Shown here: piece by piece, positions 63,348 through 64,000 of the stretch | Numbering within the stretch: the stretch's first letter is position 1 | Layout: every line of letters begins with the position of its first letter | Source: Clostridiaceae bacterium | Lineage (GTDB): Bacteria > Bacillota > Clostridia > Peptostreptococcales > T1SED10-28 | Assembly: GCA_003554105.1 (NCBI GenBank) | Contig: PWFQ01000073.1 | Coordinates: forward strand, 1 to 64,000 | DNA length: 64,000 bases | Reading direction: 5' to 3' | The notes under the pieces: model-generated | Database searches by the model: none | What the model was told of the DNA's origin: nothing | The model's input: only the letters and a program-made list of their open reading frames with translations | Translations under genes and position numbers: made by a program

Positions 63348-64000
63348 ATGATCGCATTGTTAGCTATTTTACCGATTTTGACAACAATTATACTTATGGT
63401 AATTTTTAATTGGCCTGCTAAAAAAGTTATGCCCATTGCCTGGATCGTTGCCGTAATATTAGCAGTAACCTATTGGGAAATGCCAATGGATTGGCTGATT
63501 GGCGCAAGTATATTTGGAGGTTTAAGTGCTTTTAACATATTAATTATCGTATTTGGTGCAATCGTATTGATGAATACGCTGAAAAACAGTGGGGCAATCC
63601 TCACAATCAACAAAACATTTCACGGAATCAGCCCGGATCGACGGGTTCAAGCTATTATTATCGCCTTTTTATTTGGAGGATTTATAGAGGGCGCAGCAGG
63701 TTTTGGAACCCCCGCAGCCTTAGCAGGACCCCTTATGGTGGGTCTGGGGTTTCCACCTTTAGGTGCCGCAATGCTCGCTCTTATTGCAAATAGCACACCG
63801 GTAAGTTTTGGAGCTGTAGGAACACCGATTATCGGTGGGGTTTCATCGGTACTGGGTTCCGCGGAAATCAGCTCGCAAATTGCAGATGCAGGAATGACTC
63901 ATGCCGAGTTTCTTCATCAAGTAGGGATCTGGGCAGCGATTCCCCATGCTATAGTTGGAGTATTCATGCCCTTGGCCATAGCCATGATCTTAACAAAATT
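63348..64000 (+). CDS. lctP: L-lactate permease (partial, runs off window)
   Basis: The first 217 residues of an LctP-type carrier are visible and the gene continues past the window. Hydrophobic helices and the family motif [19 protein letters not shown], with [21 protein letters not shown], identify it. It imports or exports lactate (and glycolate) with protons. GGAGGAAAAAATTA precedes the ATG. The two upstream GntR-type operators suggest lactate-dependent control. Confidence 0.92.
   Translation, partial: MIALLAILPILTTIILMVIFNWPAKKVMPIAWIVAVILAVTYWEMPMDWLIGASIFGGLSAFNILIIVFGAIVLMNTLKNSGAILTINKTFHGISPDRRVQAIIIAFLFGGFIEGAAGFGTPAALAGPLMVGLGFPPLGAAMLALIANSTPVSFGAVGTPIIGGVSSVLGSAEISSQIADAGMTHAEFLHQVGIWAAIPHAIVGVFMPLAIAMILTK

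Overview
The window is a dense, mostly plus-strand stretch of a low-to-moderate GC chromosome. It looks like an anaerobic Clostridia-type Firmicute: strong AGGAGG Shine-Dalgarno sites, many 1-23 nt gene overlaps, ECF-transporter S components under THF and TPP riboswitches, LexA boxes of the Gram-positive GAAC-N4-GTTC type, and Sec-encoding genes of the glycine/proline reductase selenoprotein family. Amino-acid-fermenting, selenium-using Clostridia fit best. The species cannot be named from the sequence alone. I saw no rRNA, tRNA, insertion sequence, prophage or CRISPR array.

Region 1 (1-4.1 kb) is the most unusual part: DUF427 protein, a GrdB/PrdB-family selenoprotein, a mercuric-reductase-like FAD disulfide oxidoreductase, and a second PrdB-like selenoprotein. 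Both selenoprotein genes are interrupted by one in-frame UGA followed by UxxC and a hairpin at SECIS distance, so each looks like two short ORFs if UGA is read as stop. No grd or prd partner genes accompany them. Region 2 (4.2-12.8 kb) holds an M20 peptidase, a THF-riboswitch/folT unit, and a TVP38-SBP-permease-permease-ATPase-CDP-alcohol phosphotransferase cluster resembling E. coli ydjX/Z-ynjBCDF. Region 3 (13-16.4 kb) is a tripartite tricarboxylate transporter (tctCBA). Region 4 (17.2-21.7 kb) is a TPP-riboswitch thiamine salvage operon, thiW-D-M-E plus a sodium:solute symporter.

Region 5 (21.7-32.6 kb) mixes acetyltransferases, an ABC-F protein, a truncated GIY-YIG gene, a flavoprotein, a YhaO/YhaN (SbcDC-like) pair, an uncharacterised nuclease-like protein and an orphan ureohydrolase. 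Region 6 (32.7-37.9 kb) has NAD-type 6-phosphogluconate dehydrogenase, zwf, a metal-dependent cyclase and a LexA-controlled dinB. Region 7 (38-41.7 kb) contains a third selenoprotein, SelW-like with CGSU, between a tiny Cys protein and a zincin-selO pair. Region 8 (41.9-46.5 kb) carries a HTH regulator, lipB-lipA and aroC-aroB.

Region 9 (46.5-55.8 kb) has an M28 lipoprotein peptidase, a PIN-TRAM membrane protein, an MFS carrier, pirin, a sigma-54 activator next to a sigma-54 promoter driving a two-subunit CoA-transferase, and mnmH, the tRNA 2-selenouridine synthase. Region 10 (56-60 kb) is a complete arginine-to-spermidine operon speD-A-E-B. Region 11 (60-64 kb) has a membrane protein, a CBS/DRTGG family II pyrophosphatase, a deformylase-like gene preceded by five perfect 12-bp repeats, and a truncated L-lactate permease gene behind two identical GntR-type operators. 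Selenium use links regions 1, 7 and 9; the Sec insertion genes selABCD are not in the window.
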